Part shown: piece by piece, positions 36,030 to 46,750 of the stretch | How the letters are laid out: every line of letters starts with the position of its first letter | Position numbering within the stretch: position 1 is the stretch's first letter | NCBI RefSeq assembly: GCF_009208565.1 | Contig: NZ_WFLK01000010.1 | Coordinates: 165,706-229,705, forward strand | Source: Janthinobacterium aquaticum | GTDB lineage: Bacteria; Pseudomonadota; Gammaproteobacteria; Burkholderiales; Burkholderiaceae_D | Length of the DNA: 64,000 bases | Reading direction: 5' to 3' | Notes under the pieces: generated by a model | What the model was told of the DNA's origin: nothing | Seen by the model: only the letters and a program-made list of their open reading frames with translations | Database searches by the model: none | Made by a program: the position numbers and the translations under genes

Positions 36030-37148
36030 TCAGCGCCGCCGCTGGTGGCGCGCAAAGAAATCGAGCAGCAACCGGCTGGCGTCGGGGCCAGCCCGGTCGT
36101 TGAACGGCAAGCTGGCGTCGCCGCCGCTCCAGGCATGTTCCAGCTGCTCGATCTGTATCACCCGCAGCAACACCTCGCCACCTGCCTGATAATCATGCAC
36201 CGCATAGGCGTGACTGCGCTTGCGGCTGCCTGCCGCGCTGGCCGCCGCGCTGGCCGGCACGTTTTCCACCGTGATCACGGTCTCTGGGGGCATGCGGTTG
36301 ACATGAATTGCCTGGCGCACCAGCTGCTGCTGGTTGACGGGACGCACCACGCTGTCGGCCTGGCCTTGCAGCAAAATCATCGGCAGACGTGGAAACAGCA
36401 GCTGGCGCGCCAGCACTTCCTCGATGGCGCTGTCCACTCGCGCCGGCGCGCCATGCTGCATCACGTTCATGGCCCCCAGCACGCTGTGGCCGGCGCCAAA
36501 CACCGGGCCCGAATGCAGGCCCACGGCGGCAAACAGCTGCGGATGATTGAGCGCCACCAGATGCGCCATGCCGGCGCCGGCCGACAGACCGCAGATATAG
36601 ATGCGCGCCGGATCAATCGCATAGCGCGCCGCCACCTGGCCGATGGCGCCGACGATCAGGCCGACATCACCGCCACCGTCCTGGGTCTGGCGGTCATACC
36701 ATTTCCAGCAGCGCCGCGCATGCGCGCGCAACGACTGCTGCGGATAGAGCACCGCATAGCCCTTGCGCTCGGCCAGCCGGTTCATGCGCGTGCCATCGGC
36801 AAACTGGGTGGCGCTCTGTTCGCAGCCATGCAGCATCACCAGCAGAGGCCGGCCGCGGCTGCGCATGGCCTGGCTGGGCGCTTTATCTGGTAAATACAGG
36901 AAATACGGCAGGCGCCTGGGCACCTGGCCCAGCTCGGGCAACGGCGCATAGTGGGCAGTGAGCCATTTGCCCGGCGCCGGCGGTGACGCGGATGTGGCAG
37001 GAGCAGCCGGCATGCGCACGCGTGGCTTTTCCAAAGGCTTGGTCGTCATCGGCTCGAACAGCACCCTGGCCAGCTTGCTGGCAGTGCGCTGCTGCGCCTT
37101 GCCAGCACGCAACAGGCCACGCAGCCATTTGCTGGCCGGCTTTACCAT
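36030..37148 (-). CDS. PHB depolymerase-family esterase
   Basis: The 372-residue product belongs to the LpqC/poly(3-hydroxybutyrate) depolymerase esterase family. It shows PYFLYLPD and LLVMLHGCEQSATQFADGTRMNRLAERKGYAVLYPQQ, the nucleophile elbow YICGLSAGAGMAHLVA, QGQADSVVRPVN (acid) and a C-terminal His in LEHAWSGGDASLPFND. There is no obvious signal peptide; the basic first 30 residues could be a poorly cleaved leader. It may act on short polyhydroxybutyrate or other esters. It is convergent with the antiporter gene, 3 bases apart. Confidence 0.88.
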   Translation of the reverse strand: MVKPASKWLRGLLRAGKAQQRTASKLARVLFEPMTTKPLEKPRVRMPAAPATSASPPAPGKWLTAHYAPLPELGQVPRRLPYFLYLPDKAPSQAMRSRGRPLLVMLHGCEQSATQFADGTRMNRLAERKGYAVLYPQQSLRAHARRCWKWYDRQTQDGGGDVGLIVGAIGQVAARYAIDPARIYICGLSAGAGMAHLVALNHPQLFAAVGLHSGPVFGAGHSVLGAMNVMQHGAPARVDSAIEEVLARQLLFPRLPMILLQGQADSVVRPVNQQQLVRQAIHVNRMPPETVITVENVPASAAASAAGSRKRSHAYAVHDYQAGGEVLLRVIQIEQLEHAWSGGDASLPFNDRAGPDASRLLLDFFARHQRRR

Positions 37149-37359
37149 GGCAAGTGTTGCATCAGATACTGGGGTTGCAAGATCAGCATGGGCAGCCTCC
37201 TCGGTCGTGCCTATAGATTACCGCATTGCAGCATCGAATCGCACATCCCACAATTTAAAAAAGTGCCCCGGGCACAATTGAGGCAGATCAAACGTGTGAT
37301 CGGCGAGATGTCTAATCTGAAGACTTCATCTGCGCATCCCCATCAAAGGAGACCACACC

Positions 37360-37812
37360 ATGAGCTATCTGGACCGCGACATTCTGGGCATGTACCGCAA
37401 CGATAGCGGGCCTGGGCCGGCGCTGATGGGCGCCGACACCTTGATCGGCGACGATGTCTACAACCATAACGATGAGTCGCTGGGCGATATCAAGGAAATC
37501 ATGCTCGACATGCGCAGTGGCAAGATCGCCTACGCCGTGCTGTCCTTTGGCGGCATGCTGGGCATGGGTGAAAAGCTGTTTGCCGTACCGTGGGAAAAGC
37601 TGACACTCGACGTCATCAACAAGCGCTTCCTGCTCGACGCCGACAAGGACCAGCTGAAAACCGCCCCCGGCTTCGACCAGGACAGTTGGCCCGACATGGC
37701 CAGCGACGCCTGGAACGACCAGATCAACCAGTTCTACGGCACCACTTCGCGCTATGGCATGGAGCGTTCATCGCTGACAGATGATGATATGGATCGGCGT
37801 AGGTCGGATTAG
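37360..37812 (+). CDS. PRC-barrel domain protein (paralogue 2)
   Basis: The 150-residue paralogue of the protein at 3.9 kb shares MSY.DRD, GPGP.LMGA.TLIGD, LG.IKEIM.DMRSGKIAYAV and GEKLFAVPWE. AAAGGAG precedes the ATG. The final residues DRRRSD and the TAG stop are read from a REP (GTAGGTCGGATTAG), so the C-terminus was rewritten by the repeat. The function is unknown. The neighbouring genes differ from those of paralogue 1, so the pair probably arose by an old duplication. Confidence 0.87.
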   Translation: MSYLDRDILGMYRNDSGPGPALMGADTLIGDDVYNHNDESLGDIKEIMLDMRSGKIAYAVLSFGGMLGMGEKLFAVPWEKLTLDVINKRFLLDADKDQLKTAPGFDQDSWPDMASDAWNDQINQFYGTTSRYGMERSSLTDDDMDRRRSD

Positions 37813-37898
37813 GCCCTTCGGGCCGTAATCCGACAATATTGTTGGCGTCGGCGGTGTTGTCGGATTACGCGGGGCCTCGCCCCGCTAATCCGACCTAC
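37799..37898. repeat. REP pair (BIME) 2
   Basis: Two inverted REPs with GTAG at the left and CTAC at the right end and the ACAATATTGTTGGCG spacer. The left REP contains the stop codon of the PRC-barrel gene, and the right REP ends 9 bases from the hrpA stop. Confidence 0.88.
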
Positions 37899-37906
37899 CC
37901 ACACTA

Positions 37907-40900
37907 TCACCGCAACATGGACTCCCATACTTTCTGCAAGCGCTTGGCCGACACCGGCATCGGCGTACGCAGCTCCTGGGCAAACAGCGACACGCGCAGC
38001 TCTTCAAGCATCCAGCGGAAATCGACCAGTTTCGGGTCGGTATTCTTGCCGGCCTGGCGGTCCCTGGCCTGGCGCAAGTACGGTGCAGCGGCGCTTTGCC
38101 ATTCGGCCATCAGCTTGACGTCGCGTGCAGGGTCGGCGCGCATTTTTTCCAGCCGTACATTGATGGCTTTGAGGTAGCGCGGGAAATGCGACAGCTGGGT
38201 ATACTCGTTTTCGGTCAGGAAACGCTTGTGCACCAGTCCTTGCAGCTGGGCCTGGATATCGGCGGCAGCGGGGCCTGGAATATTCTGCAAGCGCTTGGGC
38301 AGGCCGTGAAATTCGGTCAGCACCTGCGACAGCAGACGGGCAATTTCGTTGACCAACAGTACCAGGCGCGACTTGCCTTCGGCCTGGCGCTTGGCAAACG
38401 AGGCAGCGTCGTGCGGCAGCGGGTCTTGCAGGCAGGCGATATCGATGGCCTTGTTGATGATCTGCTCGCGCAGCTCTTCCTGCGAGCCCAGCGCCATGAA
38501 CTGCATGCCCATCTGCTGCAGGCCGGGGATGCTTTTCTCGACAAACTTGATCTGCTCTTTCATTTGCAGCGCAAACAGGCGGCGCAGGCCCACTTTGTGG
38601 GTACGCGCCGCCACGGTCGGATCGTCAAATACCTCCAGGTCGCAATGCGTGCCCTTGTCGACCAGCGCCGGGAAACCAATCAAGGTCAGCTTGCCCTGCA
38701 CAATTTCCAGCAGTTCGGGCAATTCGCCAAAGGTCCAGCCGGTCAGGCCCATATGCTGGGCCACGGTATTGTTGTTGGCAGTCTTGGCTGCCGGTGCAGC
38801 AGCTCCCTTGGCGTGCGCGCCAGCGGCTGGCGCGGCTTGCCCCCCCGGTGTTTGCAAGCGTGCCGCCACCTGGCTGCCGGCCACCCTGGCGCCCGGCGTG
38901 CCGCCCGAGGCGCCTGATACTTCGGCCAGCTTCTGGAAGCTCTGGCGCGCCTGGCCGCCGAATTCGGCCTGCAGGGTGGCCAGGTTGCGGCCCATATCGA
39001 GCTGACGGCCATGCTCGTCGATCACCTTGAAATTCATGAAGTGATGGGCAGGCAGGGTTTCCGGCTTGAAGTCGGTGGTCAGCACGTTGATGGTGATCTG
39101 CGTGCGGATATCGAGAATGATGGCGTCGATCAGGTCACCCCGGCCAAACACGCCCGCCTCATGCACGCGCTCGCAGAATCTGGCCGCATAGTCGGGCAGC
39201 GGCACGCAGTGGCGGCGCAGCTTTTGCGGCAAGGATTTGAGCAGTAGATGCACTTTTTCCTTGAGCATGCCCGGCACCAGCCATTCGCAGCGTTCGCGCG
39301 GCAGCTGGTTGAGGGCATACAGCGGCACGGCCAACGTGACACCGTCGCGCACGCTGCCAGGCTCGAAATGATAGGTCAGGCCCATTTCCAGGCCGGTCAC
39401 CGACATGGTTTTAGGGAACAGCTCGGTCGTCACCCCAGCCGCTTCATGGCGCATCAACTCGTCGCGGTTCAGGTACAGCAGCTTGGGATTGTCGCGTACC
39501 GCATCCTTGTGCCACTTTTCAAACCCGGCGCCATTGCACACATCGGCCGGCAGCAGTTGGTCGTAAAAGGCGGCAATCAGTTCATCGTCGACCAGCACGT
39601 CCAGCCGGCGCGACTTGTGTTCGAGGTTTTCAATCTCCTTGATCAGCTTGTGGTTGTGCGCAAAGAACGGCGCGCGCGTATCGAAGTCGCCGCCCACCAG
39701 CGCATCGCGGATAAAAATTTCACGCGCTTCGGGCAGGTTGAAATTGCCGTAATTGATGCGGCGCTGGCTGTACACCACCAGCCCGTACAGCGTGGCGCGC
39801 TCGGAGGCGGTGACCTGCGCCGAGCGCTTTTCCCAGCGCGGCTCGCCCCACGATTTTTTCAGCAGATGGCCGCCGATTTTTTCCAGCCACTCCGGCTCGA
39901 TCCGGGCCACGCAGCGCGCATACAGACGCGTGGTGTCGACCAGCTCGGCCGCCATAATCCACTTGCCAGGCTTTTTCAGCAGCGAAGAACCGGGCCAGAT
40001 ATGGAATTTGATGCCGCGTGCGCCCAGGTAGCCGGCGCCCGGTTCGTCCTCGCCCTTGAAGCCGATATTGCCCAGCAAGCCGGTCAGCAAGGCCATATGC
40101 AGATTGTCGTAGGTGGCCGGCGCGTCGTTCAGGCGCCAGCCCTGCTCCTTGACGATGGTCAGCAGTTGCGAATGCACATCGCGCCATTCGCGCAGGCGCA
40201 GTTGCGACAGGAAATTGCTGCGGCAGTTGTCCTGCAGCTGGCGGTTGGTTTTCTTGTGCTCGATGGCGTTTTCAAACCAGCGCCAGATTTTCAGGTAGCT
40301 GAGGAACTCCGACTTTTCATCGGCAAACTTCTTGTGCGCCTCGTCGGCGGCCTGCTGGTGCTCCATCGGCCGGTCGCGCGGGTCCTGCACCGACAAGGCC
40401 GAGGCCACGATCAGCACTTCGGTCAGGCTGGCGTTGTCGAGCGCCGCGAGGATCATGCGGCCCACGCGCGGGTCGAGCGGCAGCTTGGCCAGCTTGTTGC
40501 CCAAGGGTGTGAGCTTGTTGAAATCGTCTACCGCACCCAGTTCCTGCAGCAGCTGGTAACCGTCGGCAATCGCGCGCGCCAGCGGCGGCTCGATAAACGG
40601 GAACGTTTCCACATCCGTCAGGTGCAGCGACTTCATGCGCAAAATAACGGCTGCCAGCGACGAGCGCAGGATTTCCGGCTCGGTAAATTTCGGCCGCTGC
40701 AGGAAGTCCTGCTCTTCATACAGGCGGATGCAGACGCCGTCGGCCACGCGACCGCAACGCCCGGCGCGCTGGTTGGCGGCCGACTGCGCAATCGGCTCGA
40801 CCTGCAATTGCTCCACCTTGTTGCGGTAGCTGTAGCGCTTGACGCGCGCCAGGCCAGCATCGACCACGTAACGGATACCGGGCACGGTCAGCGAGGTTTC

Positions 40901-42037
40901 GGCCACGTTGGTGGCCAGCACGATGCGGCGTGCATTGCTGACTTTAAATACGCGCTCCTGCTCTTCGGCCGACAGGCGCGCAAACAGCGGCAAAATTTCC
41001 ACATGCGGCGGATGGTGCTTGCGCAGCGCCTCGGCGCAGTCGCGAATCTCGCGCTCGCCCGGCAGGAACACCAGCACATCGCCCGACCCGAGTCGGCACA
41101 GCTCTTCCACGCCGTCGACCACCGCATCCATCAGGTCGCGCTTTTCACGCGCCGCTGCCGTGCGCTGGCCGGGCTTGTCGGCTGAAGCCGCACCGGGCAT
41201 GGCCACCTGCTCGCGCTCGACCGGGCGATAGCGCACCTCCACCTGGTACAGGCGGCCCGACACTTCGATCACCGGCGCCGGTTTTTCAGGCGTGCCAAAA
41301 TGGCGCGCAAAGCGCTCGGCATCGATGGTGGCCGAGGTAATAATCACCTTCAGATCGGGCCGGCGCGGCAGCAACTGCTTCAGGTAGCCGAGCAGGAAAT
41401 CGATATTGAGGCTGCGTTCGTGCGCCTCGTCGATAATGATGGTGTCGTAGTTTTTGAGCAGCGGATCGCTCTGCGTTTCGGTCAACAAGATGCCGTCCGT
41501 CATCAGCTTGACCGAGGCGCCGCGCGTCAGGGTGTCGGCAAAGCGCACCTTGAAGCCGACCGTCACGCCCAGCGGCGTGCCCAGTTCCTGCGCAATGCGC
41601 TTGGCCGTTGAGGACGCTGCGATACGGCGCGGCTGGGTGTGGCCGATCAAGCCTTTCTGGCCACGGCCCAGTTCCAGGCAGATTTTCGGCAATTGGGTGG
41701 TCTTGCCCGAGCCGGTCTCGCCGGAAACGATAATGACCTGATTTTCCGTCAATGCCCTGGCGATTTCCTCGCGCCGGCCCGAGACCGGCAAATCTTCCGG
41801 ATACGTAATCGGCGGCAACGGGTTGCGGAAGGCGCGCTCGGTCTCGCGCACGGCGCGCGCCGCCTCGCGCTGGGCGCGGCTTTCCGCGCTTTCCGGCTGA
41901 CGGCCACGCTGGCCGCCGCGCTGGCCGCCAGGCGGCTTGCCCGGGCTGGACGCTGCATCGCGCCGTGTATCACGGGGCGAATCATGCAAATTCGCAACAT
42001 TAGAAGGAGAAGAAGACTTATTGCTGGCTGAAGACAT
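37907..42037 (-). CDS. hrpA: ATP-dependent RNA helicase HrpA
   Basis: The 1376-residue DEAH-box helicase has Walker A GETGSGKTTQLPK (about residue 105), the DEAH box IIIDEAHERSLN, motif III ITSATIDAERFA and the motif VI region SAANQRAGRCGRVADG. The helicase-associated domain and a long C-terminal DUF3418-type region (LTYHFEPGSVRDGVTLAVPLYALNQL) follow. E. coli HrpA acts in ribosome rescue. Two low-complexity parts stand out: a Ser/Gly/Arg-rich first 70 residues and an Ala/Gly/Pro/Gln insert about 1000-1060 residues in. Confidence 0.95.
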   Translation of the reverse strand: MSSASNKSSSPSNVANLHDSPRDTRRDAASSPGKPPGGQRGGQRGRQPESAESRAQREAARAVRETERAFRNPLPPITYPEDLPVSGRREEIARALTENQVIIVSGETGSGKTTQLPKICLELGRGQKGLIGHTQPRRIAASSTAKRIAQELGTPLGVTVGFKVRFADTLTRGASVKLMTDGILLTETQSDPLLKNYDTIIIDEAHERSLNIDFLLGYLKQLLPRRPDLKVIITSATIDAERFARHFGTPEKPAPVIEVSGRLYQVEVRYRPVEREQVAMPGAASADKPGQRTAAAREKRDLMDAVVDGVEELCRLGSGDVLVFLPGEREIRDCAEALRKHHPPHVEILPLFARLSAEEQERVFKVSNARRIVLATNVAETSLTVPGIRYVVDAGLARVKRYSYRNKVEQLQVEPIAQSAANQRAGRCGRVADGVCIRLYEEQDFLQRPKFTEPEILRSSLAAVILRMKSLHLTDVETFPFIEPPLARAIADGYQLLQELGAVDDFNKLTPLGNKLAKLPLDPRVGRMILAALDNASLTEVLIVASALSVQDPRDRPMEHQQAADEAHKKFADEKSEFLSYLKIWRWFENAIEHKKTNRQLQDNCRSNFLSQLRLREWRDVHSQLLTIVKEQGWRLNDAPATYDNLHMALLTGLLGNIGFKGEDEPGAGYLGARGIKFHIWPGSSLLKKPGKWIMAAELVDTTRLYARCVARIEPEWLEKIGGHLLKKSWGEPRWEKRSAQVTASERATLYGLVVYSQRRINYGNFNLPEAREIFIRDALVGGDFDTRAPFFAHNHKLIKEIENLEHKSRRLDVLVDDELIAAFYDQLLPADVCNGAGFEKWHKDAVRDNPKLLYLNRDELMRHEAAGVTTELFPKTMSVTGLEMGLTYHFEPGSVRDGVTLAVPLYALNQLPRERCEWLVPGMLKEKVHLLLKSLPQKLRRHCVPLPDYAARFCERVHEAGVFGRGDLIDAIILDIRTQITINVLTTDFKPETLPAHHFMNFKVIDEHGRQLDMGRNLATLQAEFGGQARQSFQKLAEVSGASGGTPGARVAGSQVAARLQTPGGQAAPAAGAHAKGAAAPAAKTANNNTVAQHMGLTGWTFGELPELLEIVQGKLTLIGFPALVDKGTHCDLEVFDDPTVAARTHKVGLRRLFALQMKEQIKFVEKSIPGLQQMGMQFMALGSQEELREQIINKAIDIACLQDPLPHDAASFAKRQAEGKSRLVLLVNEIARLLSQVLTEFHGLPKRLQNIPGPAAADIQAQLQGLVHKRFLTENEYTQLSHFPRYLKAINVRLEKMRADPARDVKLMAEWQSAAAPYLRQARDRQAGKNTDPKLVDFRWMLEELRVSLFAQELRTPMPVSAKRLQKVWESMLR

Positions 42038-42093
42038 TGTTTTTTACAGGTATTTTGAGCGCGCACATCGCGCAGGCAATTATAATGCGCCTG

Positions 42094-43404
42094 ATGGAAA
42101 ACCCTACCCAATTCGTCCAATGGCTGCGCTCCGTCGCGCCCTACATCCACGCCTTTCGCGGCAAGACCTTCGTGGTCGCTTTCCCCGGTGAACTCGTCAG
42201 TGCCGGGGCGCTGCAGGTGCTGGCCCATGATCTGTCGCTGCTGCATGCGCTCGATATCAACGTCACCGTAGTCTATGGTTCGCGCCCGCAAGTGGCCGAG
42301 CAATTGGCCTTGCGTAACGTCGAAGGCCGTTTTCACAACGGCGTGCGCATTACCGACATTGCTGCGTTGGAATGCGCGAAAGAAGCGGCTGGCGAATTGC
42401 GGCTCGATATCGAAGCGGCCTTCAGCCAGGGCCTGCCCAATACGCCGATGTCGCATGCGGCCATCCGCATTATTTCAGGCAACTTCATTACCGCGCGCCC
42501 GCTGGGCGTGATCGATGGCGTGGACCTGGAACTAACCGGCATTACGCGCAAGGTCGACGCGGAAACCATCCATTCGATCCTCGGTTCGGATGGCCTGGTG
42601 CTGCTCTCGCCGCTCGGTTTTTCGCCGACCGGCGAAGCGTTCAACCTGACCATGGAAGACGTGGCCTGCAGCGCCGCCATTGCCTTGCACGCCGACAAGC
42701 TGATCTTCATTACCGAAACGCCGATGATGAGCGATGCTGCCGGGGTGGAAATTCGCGAGCTGTCGTCGCACCAGGCCGAAGCCGTGCTGATGGCCGGCTT
42801 CCTGCCCGACGCCACCGCGTTCTACCTGAAACACTGCGTCAAGGCCTGCCATAACGGCGTGGAGCGTTCGCATATCGTGCCCTTCACGATGGACGGCTCG
42901 GCCCTGCTGGAACTGTTTACCCACGATGGCGTGGGTACCATGATCAGCCATGAAAACCTGGAAAGCCTGCGCCAGGCCACCATCGAAGACGTCGGCGGCA
43001 TCATCAAGCTGATCGAACCGCTGGAAGCGGACGGCACGCTGGTCAAGCGCGGGCGCGAACTGATCGAGCGCGAGATCGATTACTTCTCGGTGATCGAGCA
43101 TGACGGCGTGATCTTCGGCTGCGCCGCGCTGTACCCGTTCCCGGCGCAGAAAATGGCCGAAATGGCCTGCCTGACCGTCAACCCGGACGTGCAGGCGCAA
43201 GGCGATGGCGAGCGCATCCTGAAACACATGGAAAACCGCGCGCGCGCCGCCGGCCTGAACAAGCTGTTCGTGCTGACCACGCGCACCTCGCACTGGTTCC
43301 AGAAGCGTGGCTTCATGCCGGCCACCGTCGACGACCTGCCGAAAGACCGCCAGCATATGTACAACTGGCAGCGCAAGTCGCAGGTGCTGATCAAGACCCT
43401 GTAA
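42094..43404 (+). CDS. argA: amino-acid N-acetyltransferase (N-acetylglutamate synthase)
   Basis: ArgA makes N-acetylglutamate, the first step of arginine synthesis. The 436-residue product has an N-terminal amino-acid-kinase-like domain (FVQWLRSVAPYIHAFRGKTFVVAFPGE, VYGSRPQVAEQL) that binds arginine. The C-terminal GNAT domain has YPFPAQKMAEMACLTVNPDVQAQGDGERIL and the LTTRTSHWFQKRGF motif. ATG at 42094 gives the family start; an in-frame ATG at 42085 lies inside a TATAAT box (42081-42086). If that box is the -10, the mRNA would begin near the start codon, so it may be leaderless. It is divergent from hrpA. Confidence 0.93.
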   Translation: MENPTQFVQWLRSVAPYIHAFRGKTFVVAFPGELVSAGALQVLAHDLSLLHALDINVTVVYGSRPQVAEQLALRNVEGRFHNGVRITDIAALECAKEAAGELRLDIEAAFSQGLPNTPMSHAAIRIISGNFITARPLGVIDGVDLELTGITRKVDAETIHSILGSDGLVLLSPLGFSPTGEAFNLTMEDVACSAAIALHADKLIFITETPMMSDAAGVEIRELSSHQAEAVLMAGFLPDATAFYLKHCVKACHNGVERSHIVPFTMDGSALLELFTHDGVGTMISHENLESLRQATIEDVGGIIKLIEPLEADGTLVKRGRELIEREIDYFSVIEHDGVIFGCAALYPFPAQKMAEMACLTVNPDVQAQGDGERILKHMENRARAAGLNKLFVLTTRTSHWFQKRGFMPATVDDLPKDRQHMYNWQRKSQVLIKTL

Positions 43405-43416
43405 ACACCATCTGCA

Positions 43417-43449
43417 ACGCCAACAATATTGTAAGCGGTGTTATCGGAT
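43417..43449. repeat. decayed REP-pair remnant
   Basis: GCCAACAATATTGT and GCGGTGTTATCGGAT between argA and kdsA match the spacer and inner edge of the REP pairs (ACAATATTGTTGGC and GCGGTGTTGTCGGATT). The hairpins themselves are gone. Confidence 0.5.
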
Positions 43450-43452
43450 CAA

Positions 43453-44322
<870 letters not shown>

Positions 44323-44474
44323 CTACTGTTGCAGAAAAGGGCAAGTGAACACTTGCGCGACAAGCCATCTTACTAGCTGGGGCAGCGCGAATCAAATTTG
44401 ATCTGGCGCAAGCGCCGCGCAGACGGCGCACGCGCTGCCGCGACCGCCGGCCAAAGGCCGTGCGCAAACTGCCT

Positions 44475-44480
44475 TATAAT
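44475..44480 (+). promoter_or_regulatory. -10 box of yggX
   Basis: A perfect TATAAT lies 34 bases before the yggX start codon. The -35 region is poor (CAAAGG-like). Confidence 0.45.
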
Positions 44481-44514
44481 CACGCTTTATCTTCATCTCG
44501 ATTCAGGAGCACAG

Positions 44515-44787
44515 ATGGCCCGCACTATCCATTGCGTCAAACTCAACAAGGAAGCCGAAGGACTGGACTTCCCGCCGTACCCGGGCGAACTGGGCAAGAA
44601 AATCTATGAATCGGTCTCGAAAGAAGCATGGGCTGCCTGGCTCAAGCATCAGACCATGCTGGTCAATGAAAACCGTTTGAACCTGGCCGATGTGCGCGCG
44701 CGCAAATACCTGGCCACGCAGATGGAAAAACATTTCTTCGGCGACGGCGCCGATGCGGCCATGGGCTACGTCCCGCCGGCCGACTAA
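44515..44787 (+). CDS. yggX: YggX, Fe(II)-trafficking / oxidative damage protection protein
   Basis: The 90-residue protein begins [28 protein letters not shown], the family start with its conserved cysteine. It continues with the [43 protein letters not shown] motif. YggX protects iron-sulfur enzymes from superoxide and is thought to handle ferrous iron. AGGAG lies 5 bases before the ATG. Confidence 0.96.
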   Translation: MARTIHCVKLNKEAEGLDFPPYPGELGKKIYESVSKEAWAAWLKHQTMLVNENRLNLADVRARKYLATQMEKHFFGDGADAAMGYVPPAD

Positions 44788-44986
44788 GGTTTCAGCCTGC
44801 CCCAGTGCCCGTGGCCACAGCGCCGCGGGCGCACCCTCCAGCTTTCGCGCCAACTTCAGCACCAACTTTCGCGCTCCCTTCAGCCGTTTCACGGCACGTT
44901 CACCTTGTTTCGTCGCAGACCAGTCGCCCTTTGCCAGGCCGGCGCGCATAGTGTGTCCATCGACAACACATTTCAAGGCGAACATC

Positions 44987-45508
44987 ATGACACAGCTCTT
45001 CAGCCACACTCCCCTCTACGTCTGGGCGATTCTGGGTTTTCTGGTTTATCGCGGCGTACTGGCCAGCCGCACGCGTGAATTGAGCTTGCGCAAGCTGTGC
45101 GTGATTCCGCTGGTGATGCTGGTGTTGTCGCTGACAGGCGTGGTCGGCAGTTTCGGCCTGCATGGCGTGGCGCCCTACGCATGGGCGGTGGGCATGCTGG
45201 CTGGCACGGCACTGGCCTGGAAGCTGGGCAACCCGCGCAGCATCACCGCGTTTCCCGGGCGCGGCACGGTGCAGCGCGCCGGCAGCTGGCTGCCTTTGAT
45301 CCTGATGCTGGCTATTTTTTGCATGAAATATGCGGTGGCCGTCACGCTGGCGGTGGCGCCAGCGCAAGTCCATGCGGCCGGCTTCGTGCTGACGGTCTGC
45401 AGCCTGTATGGCGTATTTAGCGGTATCTTTTTCGGTGGCCTGCTGCGCACCGTGCAGGTGTACCGCCAGGCGATGGGCCAGCCGCTGCAGGCAGCGGCCA
45501 GCCACTGA
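44987..45508 (+). CDS. hypothetical four- to five-TM inner-membrane protein
   Basis: The 173-residue product has hydrophobic segments at about residues 10-25, 38-55, 63-80, 102-122 and 128-150. It starts MTQLFSHTPLYVWAILGFLVYRGV and has a RTRELSLRKLCVIPL loop. This pattern occurs in a family of uncharacterised proteobacterial membrane proteins. No transport or catalytic signature is seen. It stands alone, convergent with rpiA. Confidence 0.8.
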   Translation: MTQLFSHTPLYVWAILGFLVYRGVLASRTRELSLRKLCVIPLVMLVLSLTGVVGSFGLHGVAPYAWAVGMLAGTALAWKLGNPRSITAFPGRGTVQRAGSWLPLILMLAIFCMKYAVAVTLAVAPAQVHAAGFVLTVCSLYGVFSGIFFGGLLRTVQVYRQAMGQPLQAAASH

Positions 45509-45509
45509 T

Positions 45510-46187
45510 TCAGTACGCCAGTTTCTTAACGCCGTCAGCCGTACCCAGCAGGCAGACATTGGCGCCGCGTGCGGCAAACAGGCCCACCGCAATCACGCCG
45601 ACGATCTGGTTGATCTGCTGCTCGAGCGCTACCGGGTCGGCAATCTGCAGGCCCAGCACGTCGATAATCTCGCCGCCGTTGTCGGTCATAAAAGGCTGGT
45701 CGGTGCCGGCCTTCAGGCGCAGGCGCGGCGTGCCGCCCAGCGCAGCGAGCTGGCGCGATACGGCAGCGCGGGCCATCGGCACCACTTCCACCGGCAGCGG
45801 GAAGGCGCCCAGCGTGTCAACCAGCTTGGAGCCGTCGGCGATGCAGACAAACTGCTTCGACACCGACGCCACGATCTTCTCGCGCGTCAACGCCGCGCCG
45901 CCACCCTTGATCATGGCGCCGCCGGCGTTGATCTCATCGGCGCCATCGATATAGACAGCAATCGACTCCACATCGTTCAGATCGAATACGGCAATGCCGT
46001 GGCCGGCCAGGCGCGCCGCCGTCGCTTCGGACGAGGCCACAGTGCCCTTGATGGTGTGCTTGATCTTGGCCAGCTCATCGATAAAAAAATTGGCGGTCGA
46101 GCCGGTACCGACGCCGATGATCTCGCCGGCTACAACATAATCGATGGCGGCGCGCGCTACTGCTTGCTTCAGTTCGTCTTGGGTCAT
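45510..46187 (-). CDS. rpiA: ribose-5-phosphate isomerase A
   Basis: RpiA interconverts ribose 5-phosphate and ribulose 5-phosphate in the pentose phosphate pathway. The 225-residue product has normal length and the family motifs [70 protein letters not shown] and [16 protein letters not shown] segments. The catalytic Glu and Lys in [10 protein letters not shown] are present. It stands alone but complements the glucose cluster at 51-64 kb. Confidence 0.97.
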   Translation of the reverse strand: MTQDELKQAVARAAIDYVVAGEIIGVGTGSTANFFIDELAKIKHTIKGTVASSEATAARLAGHGIAVFDLNDVESIAVYIDGADEINAGGAMIKGGGAALTREKIVASVSKQFVCIADGSKLVDTLGAFPLPVEVVPMARAAVSRQLAALGGTPRLRLKAGTDQPFMTDNGGEIIDVLGLQIADPVALEQQINQIVGVIAVGLFAARGANVCLLGTADGVKKLAY

Positions 46188-46379
46188 GGTGAAAGACAGT
46201 ATGGTGGGAGTGGAAATGGCGCTATTTTAACGGATCGCCGCGGCCTATGGCCTGTGCAGCAATTCGCTTGCTGCCAAAACAATTTGTCTTAAAGCAATTT
46301 TTCACAGGTCAATTTTCAAGATGTAGACTTAATTTATGCGAGAATACACAATTGACAGTTATTACGCTTCAGGAACACC

Positions 46380-46748
46380 ATGACTCACAGTAAACAGGTA
46401 CTGGTTGTCGATGACAGCCGGGTCTCGCGTTTGATGGCGCATCAATTTATCCTCAGCAAACACGCCGACTGGCAGGTGACTGAAGCGGCAACGGGCGAAG
46501 AGGCACTGCAAAAAGTGGCGACCTTCCAGCCTTACCTGATACTGCTTGATGTCAATATGCCCGGCATGGGCGGCCTGGCCGCCGCCGAGCAGCTGCGCGC
46601 CCAGTGCCCACAAACCCATATCTTCCTGGTGACGGCCAATGTGCAGAACGCCATCCGCAACCGCGCCGTCGAGCTCGGTGTGGGTTTCATGGAAAAGCCG
46701 ATTACGGAAACCCGTATTCATCAGTTGATCGACTCGCTGGCAGCCTAG
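46380..46748 (+). CDS. single-domain response regulator (CheY-like)
   Basis: The 122-residue product is one receiver domain: acidic pair in LVVDDSRVSR, phospho-Asp in LILLDVNMPGMGG, Thr in FLVTANVQ and Lys in GFMEKPITETR. It has no output domain, so it must signal through protein contacts. It is the first of three tightly packed genes (CheY-like, CheC-like, GGDEF). Its stop codon and the next start are 2 bases apart. Confidence 0.92.
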   Translation: MTHSKQVLVVDDSRVSRLMAHQFILSKHADWQVTEAATGEEALQKVATFQPYLILLDVNMPGMGGLAAAEQLRAQCPQTHIFLVTANVQNAIRNRAVELGVGFMEKPITETRIHQLIDSLAA

Positions 46749-46750
46749 AC

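Noticed and set aside
39248..41185. 645-aa plus-strand frame opposite hrpA
   Set aside because: Antisense shadow with no recognisable domain.
44503..45009. 168-aa minus-strand frame opposite yggX
   Set aside because: Its Lys/Arg-rich part looked protein-like, but it is antisense to yggX over half its length and has no family match.
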